This document shows, in pieces, positions 10,713-21,500 of a stretch of 64,000 nt of DNA (the first letter of the stretch is position 1; each line of letters begins with the position of its first letter). The position numbers and the translations under genes were made by a program. The notes under the pieces were generated by a model. The model ran no database searches, was not told the DNA's origin, and saw nothing but the letters and a program-made list of their open reading frames with translations. The DNA is from Planctomycetota bacterium (GTDB lineage Bacteria > Planctomycetota > UBA1135 > UBA2386), in the NCBI GenBank assembly GCA_019636245.1, contig JAHBXX010000003.1, forward strand, positions 62,001-126,000, written 5' to 3'.

Positions 10713-13700
10713 ATGGCCGACTCCCTTCCAGGTCTCCGGAACCCCCATGGCGGCCCGATCGATCGTGGCGGGGGACGCCAGGTCGCGGAACGCCGATCCC
10801 GCAGCCTGTCGCCGCTCGGCCTGCTCCTCCTGTTGGCAGGCTGCGGCGGTGGCAGTAGTGGGGTCGACTCGACCGGCGCCATCGTCACGACCCAGGCGGA
10901 GTTGCAGCGGGTCGAGTATGGGCGCTTGGTCGACGTCTACGGGATCGAGGTGACGGCCGGCGGGTCGACCATCGCGCTCTATCGCCGAGACGTCCTGATC
11001 GGCCCCAACATCCGCGACGAGCGCTCCAGTGCCAGCACGATCTCGGACCAGGAGATCCTCTACGACTTCATCGGCGCCGACCCGGACACCTTGCAGCCCC
11101 GCCTCTTCATCCCGCGGGAGATGACGGGCCGGGAGTTCGCGGATGCCTTCGACGCGCTCGACGACGAGCTGCGCGAGGTCGCGCCGATGCTGTTCGGCAC
11201 CGGCGGGCCAGGCAACCCGTTCGGGGTGGTGCCGCGCAACGCCGCGATCCGCCTCACCTTCTCCCGCTCGCTCGGCGTCGACGACAGCTTCTTCGTGCAG
11301 CGCGACGGTTCCGGCATGGTCACCGCGCTGCGGAACACCGAGGCGGTGCAGCTGCTGCGCATCATCGGCGACCCCACCCAGCCCAATGCGTTCGTTCCGG
11401 TGCCAGTGCGCGTCGTCGCGAACGAGCGAACCCTGACGCTGGACCCGGTCCTGCTCGGCACCGAGGGACTTCAGTACCAGACCTCCAACAACCCGGCAGG
11501 CCTGCCCGCGTCGCCCGACCAATCGGGTGCGAATCTGCGCATCGCCGTGGCCCTCGAGGGACCGTTGGCGATCCCGGGGGTCCGCCCGAGGTCCTCCGGG
11601 GACCTGGTGGGTCGCAACAACAACGGCCGCAACTCGATCGTTCGCGACTTCCGTTCCGGCAACTCTCTCGACACATCGTCCGACATGACCCGCGGTTTCG
11701 TCCGCGACCCGTTGCCGCTGCGCATCGTCGGCGACCTGCCGATGGTGCTGGCGAAGGTCGAGAGCGTCAACGCCTTCACGCAGGAGGTGACGATCTTCAA
11801 GAACGGCATCGTGCACGAGATCGATCGTGGCGACGTGTTCCGCTTCATCGCCGACAGCTCCGGCGTGCCCTTCGGCAGCGCCGAGGTGGTCGCGGATCCC
11901 CAGGACGACCTCGGCCAGCCCGAGGTGCAGACCGTTCGGGTGCGCATCCGCCGCATCCCGAATCTCGAGTCGATCGATCCCAGCACCAAGCCCGGCTACC
12001 CGGCCAATCCGGTGGATCGGGATGCGTGGTTGGCGCTCAACGGCCCCCGGGCGATCTGCGCCTGCGAGTTCGAGGCTGGCGGCCGGGTGGAGAACGGCCG
12101 GGTCCGTGCGGACGACCCGCGCTACTTCCTCTCGTTCACGCCGGCGCCGTTGCCGAACGCGAACGGCACGCTGCCGGCTCTCAACGAGTTCGTGTCGCCC
12201 TACGCGGGCGCGGTGGTCCGTTTCACCAAGCCCGTCGACATGTCGACGGTGAAGTGGGCCGACACGTTCTTCTTCGCGATGCGCGATCTGACGACGAGCG
12301 AGAGCATCGACGAGTTCATCGCCACACGGCCGAACCATCTCGGTGGCCTGGGCATGGATCCCGCGACCTTCAACCCGGACAAGTACCGGACGCCCTACCT
12401 GATCACGGCGCGCGTCTTCGACGAGGACGGGTCGCAGACGGCGTTGCGCCTGCAGCCCACGTCGGGTTTCTATCTCGACGGCACCATGCGGAATGCGCCG
12501 GTGGGCGTCGACTACCGCTACTTCCTGCACCTGATCGCGAACTCGACCGAAGGAGGCATCCGCGACCTGGCCGGCAACCCGGTCGACCTGCAGGGCGACA
12601 ACCCCGATCGGACCAACTCGGTCGTGATCCCGTTCACGGTGGACACCCGCATGAACGGGAACGCCCCGAACTTCGACGACAACCTCTCGATCTCGATCGT
12701 GCGCCGGTTCGCCAGCCGTGACGAGGACGCGAATCCTTCGTACTTCCTGGGCTCCGAGGTCCAGGCACCCAATACGCCCCCGATCGCCGCCGCCTATCCG
12801 CTCGAGGACCTCATCGGCGGGTTCGTCTACTTCGACGGCAAGCTTCAGGCTCGTCCGACGACGCGCGTTCGTCAGGTCGCCGACAACCTCAACCAGGCCC
12901 CGGTCGGGCAACAGGGCACGCCATTGGCCTGGTGCCCGCCGACCGTCGCCGGGGAGGGGCAGATCTCGAACAACACCGCGACGACCCTGCTGAACCAGGG
13001 GCTGCAGAACCCACTGAACCCCTACGGCTGTCGCCTGCAGACCGTCTGGCGCGAGGTGGACCTCAGCCTCTCGCGCACGGAGCCGTTCGATTTCAACCTC
13101 GACATCGAGCAGATGTACTGGGCGCCCTTCACGGGTACCCAGCTGTCGTACGACGTGTTCGACCGGGTCAGCCTCTTCCTCGGCAACAGCGAGACCCGGC
13201 CGATGCCCTGCGTCGGCAACTTCAGCGCACTGCCGTCGCTGCCGGAATCGGGCCTGTCGGCGACGTTCGCCCGGAACTTCGTCTGGAACCCCTCGCCTAC
13301 CGGCAGCGGCAACGTCATCGAGTCGCAGCCGGCGCCCGTTCCGGCCTACGTCGACAAGGAACTGATCATCGATCCGGCCACGGTGGTCTACGAGGGCAAC
13401 GGCGTCAATCGCTTCCTGCCGCTGCCCAAGTTCCAGAAGCCCTACTTCGTGTTCCGCGACGAGACCGTGGTCGAGCAGGGCTGCACCTTCGACATGCAGC
13501 TGACGAATGGTCTGCTCGGTTCGGACCTGGGTGTGACCGGCCCCGGTTCCTACCAGCCCCACCTGCTGAGCCCCTATGCCAACGGCGTCGGCCGCCGGCG
13601 CGTCGATCTCGCCGCCGGAGTCTCGTTCGTGAATTCCTTCTGGCTGGACGCCCCCAACAGCAGTTTGAGCGCGACCGCCAGCCGGGAGCAGTTCACCGGG

Positions 13701-14684
13701 GGGCTGATCGGCAACATCGCGCTGCCCCTGCTCGCCGACTTCTGGACCTACTGCGACCAGCCCAACCTCCCGGCCGGTGGCGGCTTCATCGCCGATGGCA
13801 CGAACGGCTGGCAGATCGCGATCCCGCTGCAGTCCGACCCCCGGCCCTACTTCCGTGCCGTCAGCGCGGGGCGAGCCCCGGGCGCCCAGCCAGCCCTGTG
13901 TCGAGCGCCGGGAGACTCCGCATGGGTCACGGCCTCGGGCGGTTTCGGTCCAGCCGGGGCGACAGCGGCGCGCGACAACACCTTCTACTGGATCATGCTC
14001 GATCTGCTGAAGCGCCAGAGCGTGATCACGAGCGGATTCGTCGACCTCAACAACCCACACCGGGTGCCGGAGGGATTCCTCGATCCGCGTCTCGGCCCCT
14101 TCTACCTGGCCAACGGACAGAGCGTGCGGCCGGCGAACGTCGTACCGCTGTTCGCCTACGAGTTCGACCCGCCGCTGCAGAACCTGCCCGCGGGAACGTC
14201 GGTCGTGCCGCAGTTCCGCGGCGCGGGCATCGTCGACCCGACGCCGTGGTTCTGGAGCTTCTGGATCAACCAGACGACTCCCATCTACCCGAACGATCCC
14301 TACGGGGCACCGGGGGCCGATCCGGCTCTGCCGCGGAACCAGATGAGGCCCACCCCACAGAACTTCGCGCTCGACCCCTACAAGGCGGGCGACGCCCACA
14401 TCCGCAAGTGGGACACGCGACCGATCCCGGGCTCGTCGACCGCCCGCAACTGGTGGACGCACTTCTACAACCGCACCGTGACGCGCTACGTCGACGATCC
14501 CAACCAGCTGATGGACCCGAACTTCACCATCCAGTTCAAGGGGCCGAACGAGGTCTTCACGCCCAACGACATCCGCTACGTCAACTGGCGCCTGGTGACC
14601 AGCAACAACACCGATGCGACTCCGCCGGTGAGCCCGACGATCGAGACGTTCTCCCTCTCCTACCGCTTCCAGCGCATCAACTAG
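10713..14684 (+). CDS. Large Ig-like surface lipoprotein, family 1 (A)
   Basis: 1323 aa. The ATG at 10713 is followed by a long Arg-containing leader and the lipobox LLLLAGC, with the lipidated Cys at position 44. This is an unusually long n-region, and no later start codon is available before the hydrophobic core. The mature protein begins Gly/Ser-rich and has Ig-like strands such as NAAIRLTFSRSL and AVVRFTKPVDMSTV (SbsA/Big_5-like). A conserved block near residue 796 reads IEQMYWAPF, followed by YDVFDR. The C-terminal beta-sandwich ends with SLSYRFQ. It aligns block by block with the protein at 18568-22464. The role is unknown; surface scaffold or adhesion is inferred. It is the first of four lipoproteins in a row. 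Confidence 0.8.
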   Translation: MADSLPGLRNPHGGPIDRGGGRQVAERRSRSLSPLGLLLLLAGCGGGSSGVDSTGAIVTTQAELQRVEYGRLVDVYGIEVTAGGSTIALYRRDVLIGPNIRDERSSASTISDQEILYDFIGADPDTLQPRLFIPREMTGREFADAFDALDDELREVAPMLFGTGGPGNPFGVVPRNAAIRLTFSRSLGVDDSFFVQRDGSGMVTALRNTEAVQLLRIIGDPTQPNAFVPVPVRVVANERTLTLDPVLLGTEGLQYQTSNNPAGLPASPDQSGANLRIAVALEGPLAIPGVRPRSSGDLVGRNNNGRNSIVRDFRSGNSLDTSSDMTRGFVRDPLPLRIVGDLPMVLAKVESVNAFTQEVTIFKNGIVHEIDRGDVFRFIADSSGVPFGSAEVVADPQDDLGQPEVQTVRVRIRRIPNLESIDPSTKPGYPANPVDRDAWLALNGPRAICACEFEAGGRVENGRVRADDPRYFLSFTPAPLPNANGTLPALNEFVSPYAGAVVRFTKPVDMSTVKWADTFFFAMRDLTTSESIDEFIATRPNHLGGLGMDPATFNPDKYRTPYLITARVFDEDGSQTALRLQPTSGFYLDGTMRNAPVGVDYRYFLHLIANSTEGGIRDLAGNPVDLQGDNPDRTNSVVIPFTVDTRMNGNAPNFDDNLSISIVRRFASRDEDANPSYFLGSEVQAPNTPPIAAAYPLEDLIGGFVYFDGKLQARPTTRVRQVADNLNQAPVGQQGTPLAWCPPTVAGEGQISNNTATTLLNQGLQNPLNPYGCRLQTVWREVDLSLSRTEPFDFNLDIEQMYWAPFTGTQLSYDVFDRVSLFLGNSETRPMPCVGNFSALPSLPESGLSATFARNFVWNPSPTGSGNVIESQPAPVPAYVDKELIIDPATVVYEGNGVNRFLPLPKFQKPYFVFRDETVVEQGCTFDMQLTNGLLGSDLGVTGPGSYQPHLLSPYANGVGRRRVDLAAGVSFVNSFWLDAPNSSLSATASREQFTGGLIGNIALPLLADFWTYCDQPNLPAGGGFIADGTNGWQIAIPLQSDPRPYFRAVSAGRAPGAQPALCRAPGDSAWVTASGGFGPAGATAARDNTFYWIMLDLLKRQSVITSGFVDLNNPHRVPEGFLDPRLGPFYLANGQSVRPANVVPLFAYEFDPPLQNLPAGTSVVPQFRGAGIVDPTPWFWSFWINQTTPIYPNDPYGAPGADPALPRNQMRPTPQNFALDPYKAGDAHIRKWDTRPIPGSSTARNWWTHFYNRTVTRYVDDPNQLMDPNFTIQFKGPNEVFTPNDIRYVNWRLVTSNNTDATPPVSPTIETFSLSYRFQRIN

Positions 14685-14733
14685 GAGAGATCGCGTCCGT
14701 GTATCCGCTGCTTGCTTCGAACGGCCTGCGCTT

Positions 14734-14757
14734 CGGCGCCGACTTCGGTCGGCGCCG
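14734..14757 (+). terminator. Hairpin with UUCG tetraloop after lipoprotein A
   Basis: A perfect 10-bp stem (CGGCGCCGAC with its complement) closed by TTCG, 50 bases after the stop of the gene at 10713. A UUCG loop closed by C-G is exceptionally stable in RNA. There is no T-run, so it may be a terminator or a 3' mRNA stabiliser. Confidence 0.65.
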
Positions 14758-14957
14758 GGCCGGCACTCCGCGCGACTCCTGATCCTCGCGATCCCGTCCC
14801 CGCCTTCCCCAGCCGCGATTCCCCGATGCCAACGCCGCCAGCGCAACCCGTCGAACCCGGCCCGCGCATCGGTGCCAGCAAGAGGTAGTCTTCTCCCCGA
14901 CCACGTGCCAGGGCTGGGGTTCTCCCGCCCTGGTGCGGCCGCTGCAGTCCCCCGCCC

Positions 14958-17900
14958 ATGACCCGCTCGACCCTCGCCCAGCTGTTCTCCCTGGCTGCCA
15001 TGATCGTCTTCGCTGGCTGCTCCGGCGGGGGCTCCGACACCGGCGATGTCAGGACCGGGGGGGACTTCGTCGTCCTGCGGACGGAGCCCTCGGACAATGC
15101 CAGGCTCTATCTCAACGAGCCGATCAGCATCGACTTCAGTTTTCCCGTGGACCTGGGATCGGTCGATCTCAGCACCTTCAGCTTCACCGTCCTCGATCAG
15201 TTGGGCAACGTCGTCGCCGAGCCACCCGCCGGCAGCTTCGCGCTCGCCGTCAGCCCAGGCGACGCGTCGCCTGGGCGCCGGCTGCAGTTCATCCCGCGCC
15301 TGCCGACGAACGACACCTACACCAACGGCGGCTTCCGGCCCGGGCGCACCTACATCGTGCAGCTGGTGGGGGGGGATCGTGTGAACGGCACGGTGCTGCG
15401 CGACCAGCGCGGCAAGGCCCTGAAGCAGCCGATCACCTTCCGGTTCCAGACCGCCGACGGCACCTCGCTCGACCAGCTCTTCCGGAACACGGTGGCAGGC
15501 GGTCCCCGGCGCGTCTCGCTGACGATCACGCCAACCCCGGTCCAGATCCCACCCGGCGAGCCGCGCGTGGTGCTGAACAAACTCGGCCTGGCGCCGGTGG
15601 AGATCCGACTCGGGTTCGACCAACCGCTGAATCCGAGTTCCACGAACGTGCCGATCGCGCTCGACACCGATCCCCTGGTCCGCGACGCGAACAACCGGGG
15701 CCGGATCTACCTGGAATACGACGACCCGGACCCGGCCTTCGGCGCGAACCGGTGGATCCCGGCCGACATCGACCTCGAGGCGAACACCTACACCGGCGCG
15801 ACCGTGCTGCTGCGGCCGTTGGGCATCCTGCCGAACAACGCCACGGTCCGCATCGTGGTCGACCGCACGCTGGAGGACATCGCGGGTGAGTCCAACACCG
15901 CGAACGCGGCCTACGAGCCCGTGTTCGGCACCTTCCGGACCAGCAGTTCCTACGAGCAGCAGTTCGACGCCTTGGTCGAGGACTTCCTCGTCGCGGACAG
16001 CATCGATCCGGCGGCGCCGTTCGCCGAACCGGTGGCGGACGTGGGGCCCGGCTACGTGAAGGCTGGTTTCGCCTTCGAGGGCACGACGACCACGATCGAG
16101 TTCGATCCGCAACCGAACGAGACGATCCTGAACACCAACTTCACCCAGGTCGTGCCGAAGCAGGGGTCACCTTACAACGTGTCGGGTGGCGTCTTCAACT
16201 TCAAGAACGTGCGCATCGGCGCCGGCAAGACGGTGCGCGGCCAGGGTTCGAACCCGATGGTCTGGCTGGTCAGCGAGAAGTTCGAGGTCTTCGGGACGTT
16301 GTCCGTGCGCGGCGGCGATGGCACCCGCGTCGAGTCGGTGGGCAACGCCGACGTGCCCAAGGACGGCGGCATCGGCGTGTGCGGGGGCGGAGACGGCGGC
16401 GCCGGATCGCCGTCCGCGACCCTGCGCGATGCGGCGGGCGGCACGGGCCGTGGTCCGCTGCAGGCCACCGGCCAGGGTGGCACCGGCGGCTTGCTGTCCT
16501 GCCGGGCTGGATGCAACCGCGGCTCGGGCGGTGGCGGCGGTTCCCTCGCCACGCAGGGTGATCCCAACTACAAGCAGAAGGTCGCGGCCGTGGGCACCTT
16601 CCCGGCCGGCACGCCGACCAACGTGCAGCCGGTCTTCCAGCAGCAAACGGGCCTCGGTGGTCTCGGCTGCATCGGCGCGGCCGGCGCCGTGACGCGGGAC
16701 GTGAACGGCGGCACGGCCGGCCCGGTGGCGTTCGTCGATGCGCGCAACGACAACAACTTCTGGGGCTCGGGCATCGACTTCAATCGGCGTCTGCGGATCA
16801 CGGGCGAGTTGTCGGTGCCCGTCGGCGGCGGCGGCGGCGGCGGCGGTGGTGACCTCTCCTACAACGCGTCCTGCACCATCGAAGGCGAAGCCAACTTCCT
16901 CAACGACAGCAGCGGCGGCGGCGGCGGCGGTGGCGGCGGCGTGCTGATCGTCAAGGCGCTCGGTCCGATCGTCATCGGCGACAGCTCCGGCAACGGACGC
17001 ATCACCGCGGACGGTGGCAACGGCGGCGGCGGCGAGCCGTCGGCATCTTGTGGCCGCGGCGGTGGTGGTGGTGGCGGTTCGGGCGGCATGGTCATCCTCA
17101 TGTCGGCAACGAGGATCGAGATCAACGTTCGCGGCGGCAACTACGCGCAGAACAACTACGACTTCTCGGTGTCCGCGGACGGCGGTGTGTGCCGCACCGG
17201 CACCGGCACCCCCGTGGTGACCGGCAAGTACCCGGCGAACGGCGTGGCGATCACGACCACGTTCATGACCACCTACGACTCCGCGCCCCTGGGCGGCTTC
17301 GGTGGCATGGGCATCGTGCAGTTGATGGCTCCTCCGGGCCTCAACGCCGACGGCACCAACACGGTCCTCGACGACAACATCCGCGTGCTCCAGGGCGGCG
17401 CCGAACTCTCCGGCGCTGCCAAGCAGGCGGCGCTGGCCTGGCGCGGCATCCAGGGGCCGACCGGGTTCCGTGACGACTTCAACAACGTCGTTTCGATCGG
17501 CGACAACGAAGGCGACATCCGCCCGTCGCCGATCCTGCTGCCGTCGCCCTTCGGCCCGCGCACACGCCTTCGCTCGAAGTGGCTGGATACGGGGGCCTCG
17601 GCCCGCCGTCCGCTGCTCGCCGACGACAACACGCCGCGCGGCATCGTGGTCTCGGGCGGCGACGTCCCCGGTCCCTGGTACGAGTTCGGCGCGGTGAACC
17701 CGGTCACGGGTTTTGCGAACTTCGCCGTTTCGGGGGGGCGCGGGCTCGTCGACTACGGCGGCCCGGTGATCGCCGAAACGCCGATCGCCGACGTGAATCC
17801 CGACTTCTCGCACCTCGGCAAGCCCGCCTATCGGATCGTGCTCGACCAACCGGCGATGGGCAGCGTCGCCGATCGCTACGTGCACTACGAGGCCGAGATC

Positions 17901-18380
17901 CTGAACGCAGCCAATGCCCAGGTCGGGTCGTTCCGCATCCTGCAGCACACCAGCCAGGTGCTGCTGCTGTCGCCGGAGGGCGGGGCCTTCCCTGCGTTCC
18001 CTGCCGTGGCGAAGAAGCTGCGGGTGCGCGCGAAGTTCTTCCAGGTGGTCACCGGTGGCGCCGAGGGCCTGGGCAGCACCTACGTCGGCACCGGCGGCGG
18101 CCTGGTGCCGACGGCCAACGTGCGGATCGGCTTCGCGTTCCACTCGAACCCGAAGGATGCCGGTGCGCCGCGCTTCCCGGCGACTGCGGGCACGTTCACC
18201 TACAACCTGGCCGATCCGGCGGTGCAGGAGCAGATCCGGGCGCTCGGCCTGACGTTCGTGCAGTGGGACATCACGTTCGACGGCACCTTCCAGAATGCGC
18301 CCAGCGATGCGCCCCCAGCCTTCGGTCCGACCACCCCGCGGCCGGAACTCCACTGGGTGCGTCTGCCGTTCCGCTTTTGA
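14958..18380 (+). CDS. Glycine-rich Ig-like surface lipoprotein, family 2 (B)
   Basis: 1140 aa with a clean lipoprotein signal ending FAGC (Cys21). The N-terminal 330 residues hold two Ig-like units, for example ISIDFSFPVDLGSVDLSTFS followed by FRPGRTYIVQLVGG. From about residue 400 to 750 the protein alternates short beta-strands with glycine runs, two of them of nine Gly (coded at 16824-16850 and 16914-16940). The repeating theme is Gly-run, then VLIVKA or MVILMSA, then I-x-I. This suggests a beta-helix or polyglycine-II core. The C-terminal beta-sandwich ends WVRLPFRF. It resembles the proteins coded at 22541, 48683 and 51395. Location is probably the cell surface; the function is not recognised. 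Confidence 0.8.
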   Translation: MTRSTLAQLFSLAAMIVFAGCSGGGSDTGDVRTGGDFVVLRTEPSDNARLYLNEPISIDFSFPVDLGSVDLSTFSFTVLDQLGNVVAEPPAGSFALAVSPGDASPGRRLQFIPRLPTNDTYTNGGFRPGRTYIVQLVGGDRVNGTVLRDQRGKALKQPITFRFQTADGTSLDQLFRNTVAGGPRRVSLTITPTPVQIPPGEPRVVLNKLGLAPVEIRLGFDQPLNPSSTNVPIALDTDPLVRDANNRGRIYLEYDDPDPAFGANRWIPADIDLEANTYTGATVLLRPLGILPNNATVRIVVDRTLEDIAGESNTANAAYEPVFGTFRTSSSYEQQFDALVEDFLVADSIDPAAPFAEPVADVGPGYVKAGFAFEGTTTTIEFDPQPNETILNTNFTQVVPKQGSPYNVSGGVFNFKNVRIGAGKTVRGQGSNPMVWLVSEKFEVFGTLSVRGGDGTRVESVGNADVPKDGGIGVCGGGDGGAGSPSATLRDAAGGTGRGPLQATGQGGTGGLLSCRAGCNRGSGGGGGSLATQGDPNYKQKVAAVGTFPAGTPTNVQPVFQQQTGLGGLGCIGAAGAVTRDVNGGTAGPVAFVDARNDNNFWGSGIDFNRRLRITGELSVPVGGGGGGGGGDLSYNASCTIEGEANFLNDSSGGGGGGGGGVLIVKALGPIVIGDSSGNGRITADGGNGGGGEPSASCGRGGGGGGGSGGMVILMSATRIEINVRGGNYAQNNYDFSVSADGGVCRTGTGTPVVTGKYPANGVAITTTFMTTYDSAPLGGFGGMGIVQLMAPPGLNADGTNTVLDDNIRVLQGGAELSGAAKQAALAWRGIQGPTGFRDDFNNVVSIGDNEGDIRPSPILLPSPFGPRTRLRSKWLDTGASARRPLLADDNTPRGIVVSGGDVPGPWYEFGAVNPVTGFANFAVSGGRGLVDYGGPVIAETPIADVNPDFSHLGKPAYRIVLDQPAMGSVADRYVHYEAEILNAANAQVGSFRILQHTSQVLLLSPEGGAFPAFPAVAKKLRVRAKFFQVVTGGAEGLGSTYVGTGGGLVPTANVRIGFAFHSNPKDAGAPRFPATAGTFTYNLADPAVQEQIRALGLTFVQWDITFDGTFQNAPSDAPPAFGPTTPRPELHWVRLPFRF
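16824..16940 (+). repeat. (GGC)n tracts encoding polyglycine
   Basis: Two in-frame trinucleotide tracts, 16824-16850 and 16914-16940, each nine Gly codons, mostly GGC. Length changes would keep the frame, so replication slippage could vary the number of glycines. Confidence 0.85.
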
Positions 18381-18400
18381 TCCTCCTGGCCGCGGCGGCG

Positions 18401-18421
18401 TCGATGCCAGCGGAGCATCGA
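18401..18421 (+). terminator. Hairpin after lipoprotein B
   Basis: A perfect 7-bp stem (TCGATGC/GCATCGA) with a 7-base loop, 20 bases after the stop of the gene at 14958. It could terminate transcription or simply separate two mRNAs. No T-run. Confidence 0.4.
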
Positions 18422-18567
18422 GGCCGACCGGCACCGACATCCTCCCGAATCCGATACGAACCCTGCGCCATCGAGACCTCCTCGACCATCTCCGGTCGAT
18501 CGTTCCCGGCTCCCGGCCCGACCGTGGGCGGCACACCGGGGGCGCAGTGCGACGAAGGCAAACTGAC

Positions 18568-21500
18568 ATGAAGCACGCAAAGAACGTGTCCCCTGCGGTC
18601 GCCATGCTGCTGCTGCTGGCCATGGCCTCCTGCGACGGCCGCACGACCGTTGGTGAGCTCGGTGGTGAGTCCGGGCGCCTGACCTTGCAGCGGGCGTCCC
18701 TCGGGCGGCTCGTCGACGTCTATGCCTACCAGCGTATCGATCAGGGTGATCCCGACCGTCGGAACCGCTTCAACCGGCGGTACGTGCTCGTAGCGAGGGA
18801 CGTGGTGGTCAACCCGGACCTCGAGTCGCAGTCGCTGTTCGATGCCTCCGGCGCCGAACAGCCGGCCGCCGACTACGAGTTCCTGCCCTTCGACCGCGAA
18901 GTGGGGCACGAGGAGCTCGTGATCCTCTGGGACAACCAGGCCCCATCGGAAACCGGGAACTTCCAGCGCGCCTTCCAGGCGGCGCAACTCGGGCTGATCG
19001 AACTCGCGGCCGCCTTCCGGGGACAGAACACGCAGACGCGGCCGATCCCGATCGTGCCCCGCAACGCGGCAATCCGTCTCCAGTTCGACGGCAAGGTCCC
19101 GGTCGAGGCTGCGTTCTTCCAGGCCAATCCGTCGGCGATCCAGCTGCTCGAGTTCAAGGGCGACCCGCGGTTCGTGGAGCCTGCGGATGCGTTCCGGGTA
19201 CTGCCGTGCCGGGTGATCCCGAGCGAGAATGCCATCGTCCTGGACACCACGATCCTCGGTGGTGAGGCGCAGGGTGGTGTGCGCACCCCAGGGTTGCCGC
19301 CATCGGCCGACAACGTCACCGCCAACATCCGCATCGCGATCCCGAGCCGCGGCAGCCTGGTCTCGACCTTCTACGTGCGCGAGGACCAGGTCAAGGACCT
19401 CAACGATGTCGACAGCGCGGGCCGTGGCGCCGTGATCCGCGACTTCCGCTCGGGCAACCTCGCGGACGGGCCGTCGGGTCGCCTGCGCGAGCCCGAGGCG
19501 CCGATGATCCTGGGTTCCCTCGGCATGGGCATCACGGCTGTGGACGCCAGCACGAACACCATCACCCTGAACAAGCGCGGCAGGCTGGTGCCGGTGCGTG
19601 GCCGCTACCCGTTCGTCGAGGGCCCGTTGAGCCAGACGGGAGTGCCACTCGGACCGCTCGAGGTCCCGACCGTGCAGCCGCTGGTCTGCGGTGACACGCT
19701 GACGCAGGACATCGTCGTCGAGATGCCCGATGGGTCGTTCGAGACCGTGCGCCTGCGGGCCGAGATCCTCCAGAATCTCGAAGTGGGCACCGTCGTCGGC
19801 GACCCCCTGTTGCCGTTCCTCGGCTTGGCACCCGTGCTGGGCAGCAGCCCGACCCAGTACGACCAGGGCCAGAGCCTGCCCGTCGTGCGCGTGAGGGTCG
19901 CGTCGGTGGTGGCGGGCACGGACTCGCTCGGACGCGAGTGGTCGTTCCGGGCCAATCCATTCCCGACCGGCGAGGACTGCACCCTGCGCGCCCGCTACTA
20001 CGAGCGGGTGCGGTTCGGCTCGGGAGGGCAGTCCGTTTCCGATGCCGATTGGCGCAACCTGTTCGTCCGCATCGATCCGGCGCCGACGTCCGTGGGTGCT
20101 GGTGTGATCAACGGCGTGCTGCCCAATGCCTCGCTGGCGGTCGAGTTCAGCAAGCCGATGGATCTCGATCAGGTCGACAACTCGTCGAACCTGCTGGTCA
20201 CCTGCAAGCCGGGCAACCCCAACGAGTCGTTCGCGGAGCAGATCCTCGACCCCAAGCGCGCCACGGCGCGGCTGGTGCCGACGCGGCTTTCGGACCTCTC
20301 CGGCGATGGCACCGTGCTGCGGCTGCAGCCGCCGATGGGGTTCTTCCACAGCGCTGGCGCCACCGAGCGCTACGCCTTCCACGTCCGGCTCGGTTCCGCC
20401 GGCGTCACCGACCTGGGCGGCGCGCCGCTGCAGACCTTCGACGTGCCGGAATCGACGGCGATCAGCTGGTCGGTCGACTTCACCCTTGCCACGGCCGCGG
20501 CAGAGAACCGCGTCGCCTGGCGCTCCTACCGGTTCGAGGCGGCGGACGAGGACGGCACCCTGCCGGGCTCCCCGGACCTGTTCGGCCAGTTCCAGTTGCA
20601 GAACGGGCGCCTGTCCGGCGCGGCGACGGTGCGCTTCAGCCGGAACGCCGACAACCAGAACCTGGGCACGATCAGCCGCATCCTGCGCGGCGAGTGCTGG
20701 GACGCGGCGAACGACGCCCAGCTCTTCCCGTTGCTGCCGGTCGACCTGACCGGCGCGCCGCACCCCGGCATCCTCTACTGGGTGCCGCTGATGTCCGACC
20801 AGATCGTGCCGCCGTTCGTGCCGCAGGTCTACGACTACTGGCAGCAGGTGCCGCAGCCGGTCGGTCGGGTGATCGAGCCGCACAAGCCCCAGGGCACCCG
20901 CATGCAGATGCGCTACCTCGAGGACGACTTCAGCCTCGACTACCGCGCCCCGTCGGACTTCGCCATCGACGTCGAGCAGCTCTACTGGTCGCCGTTCGCC
21001 GACGAGACGGTGCTCTACGACGTGTTCGATCGCTACACGATGGCGCTCGGCCACAGCGCCCGGCGACCTGACGAGCAGTGGCTCATCCTCAACGGCAACT
21101 GCACGCTGAACTGCGCCAGCATGAACAGCAGCCTGTCGACCACGTTCGCCGAGAACGTGCTGCCGGGCTCGAGCCAGGTGCCGGTGTTCCAGGACAAGGT
21201 CTACCGGATCAACCCCAACGAGGCCTTCCGCACCGGCGCCAACGTCAAGTACGTGCCCTATCCGCGCTTCGATCGCTCCTACACGTGGCGCGATTCCCGT
21301 CTCGTCACGGTCGATGCCGATGGCAACGTCCTCGGCCTGGGCGGCGCGCAGCAGCCGAGCGCCCAGCCGCCGAACGACGACGTCACGGCGAACATCGATT
21401 CGCCGTGGGTGGCAAGCAATCCGGATCCCGAGTTCGTGCTCGCCGGCCTGTCGACGTGGGTGATGGACGACGGGGACTTCCGCGGCTCCTCGCGCCTCGA

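Noticed and set aside
10323-16112. 1929-codon minus-strand open frame across lipoproteins A and B
   Set aside because: Antisense artefact of GC-biased coding. It spans two real genes and an intergenic terminator, and its translation is repetitive Arg/Val/Asp/His. The same applies to the long minus frames at 18271-22716 and 48710-53938.
18295-18567. Upstream extension of lipoprotein C overlapping the end of B
   Set aside because: The extension lacks a signal peptide, while ATG 18568 starts a textbook lipoprotein leader.
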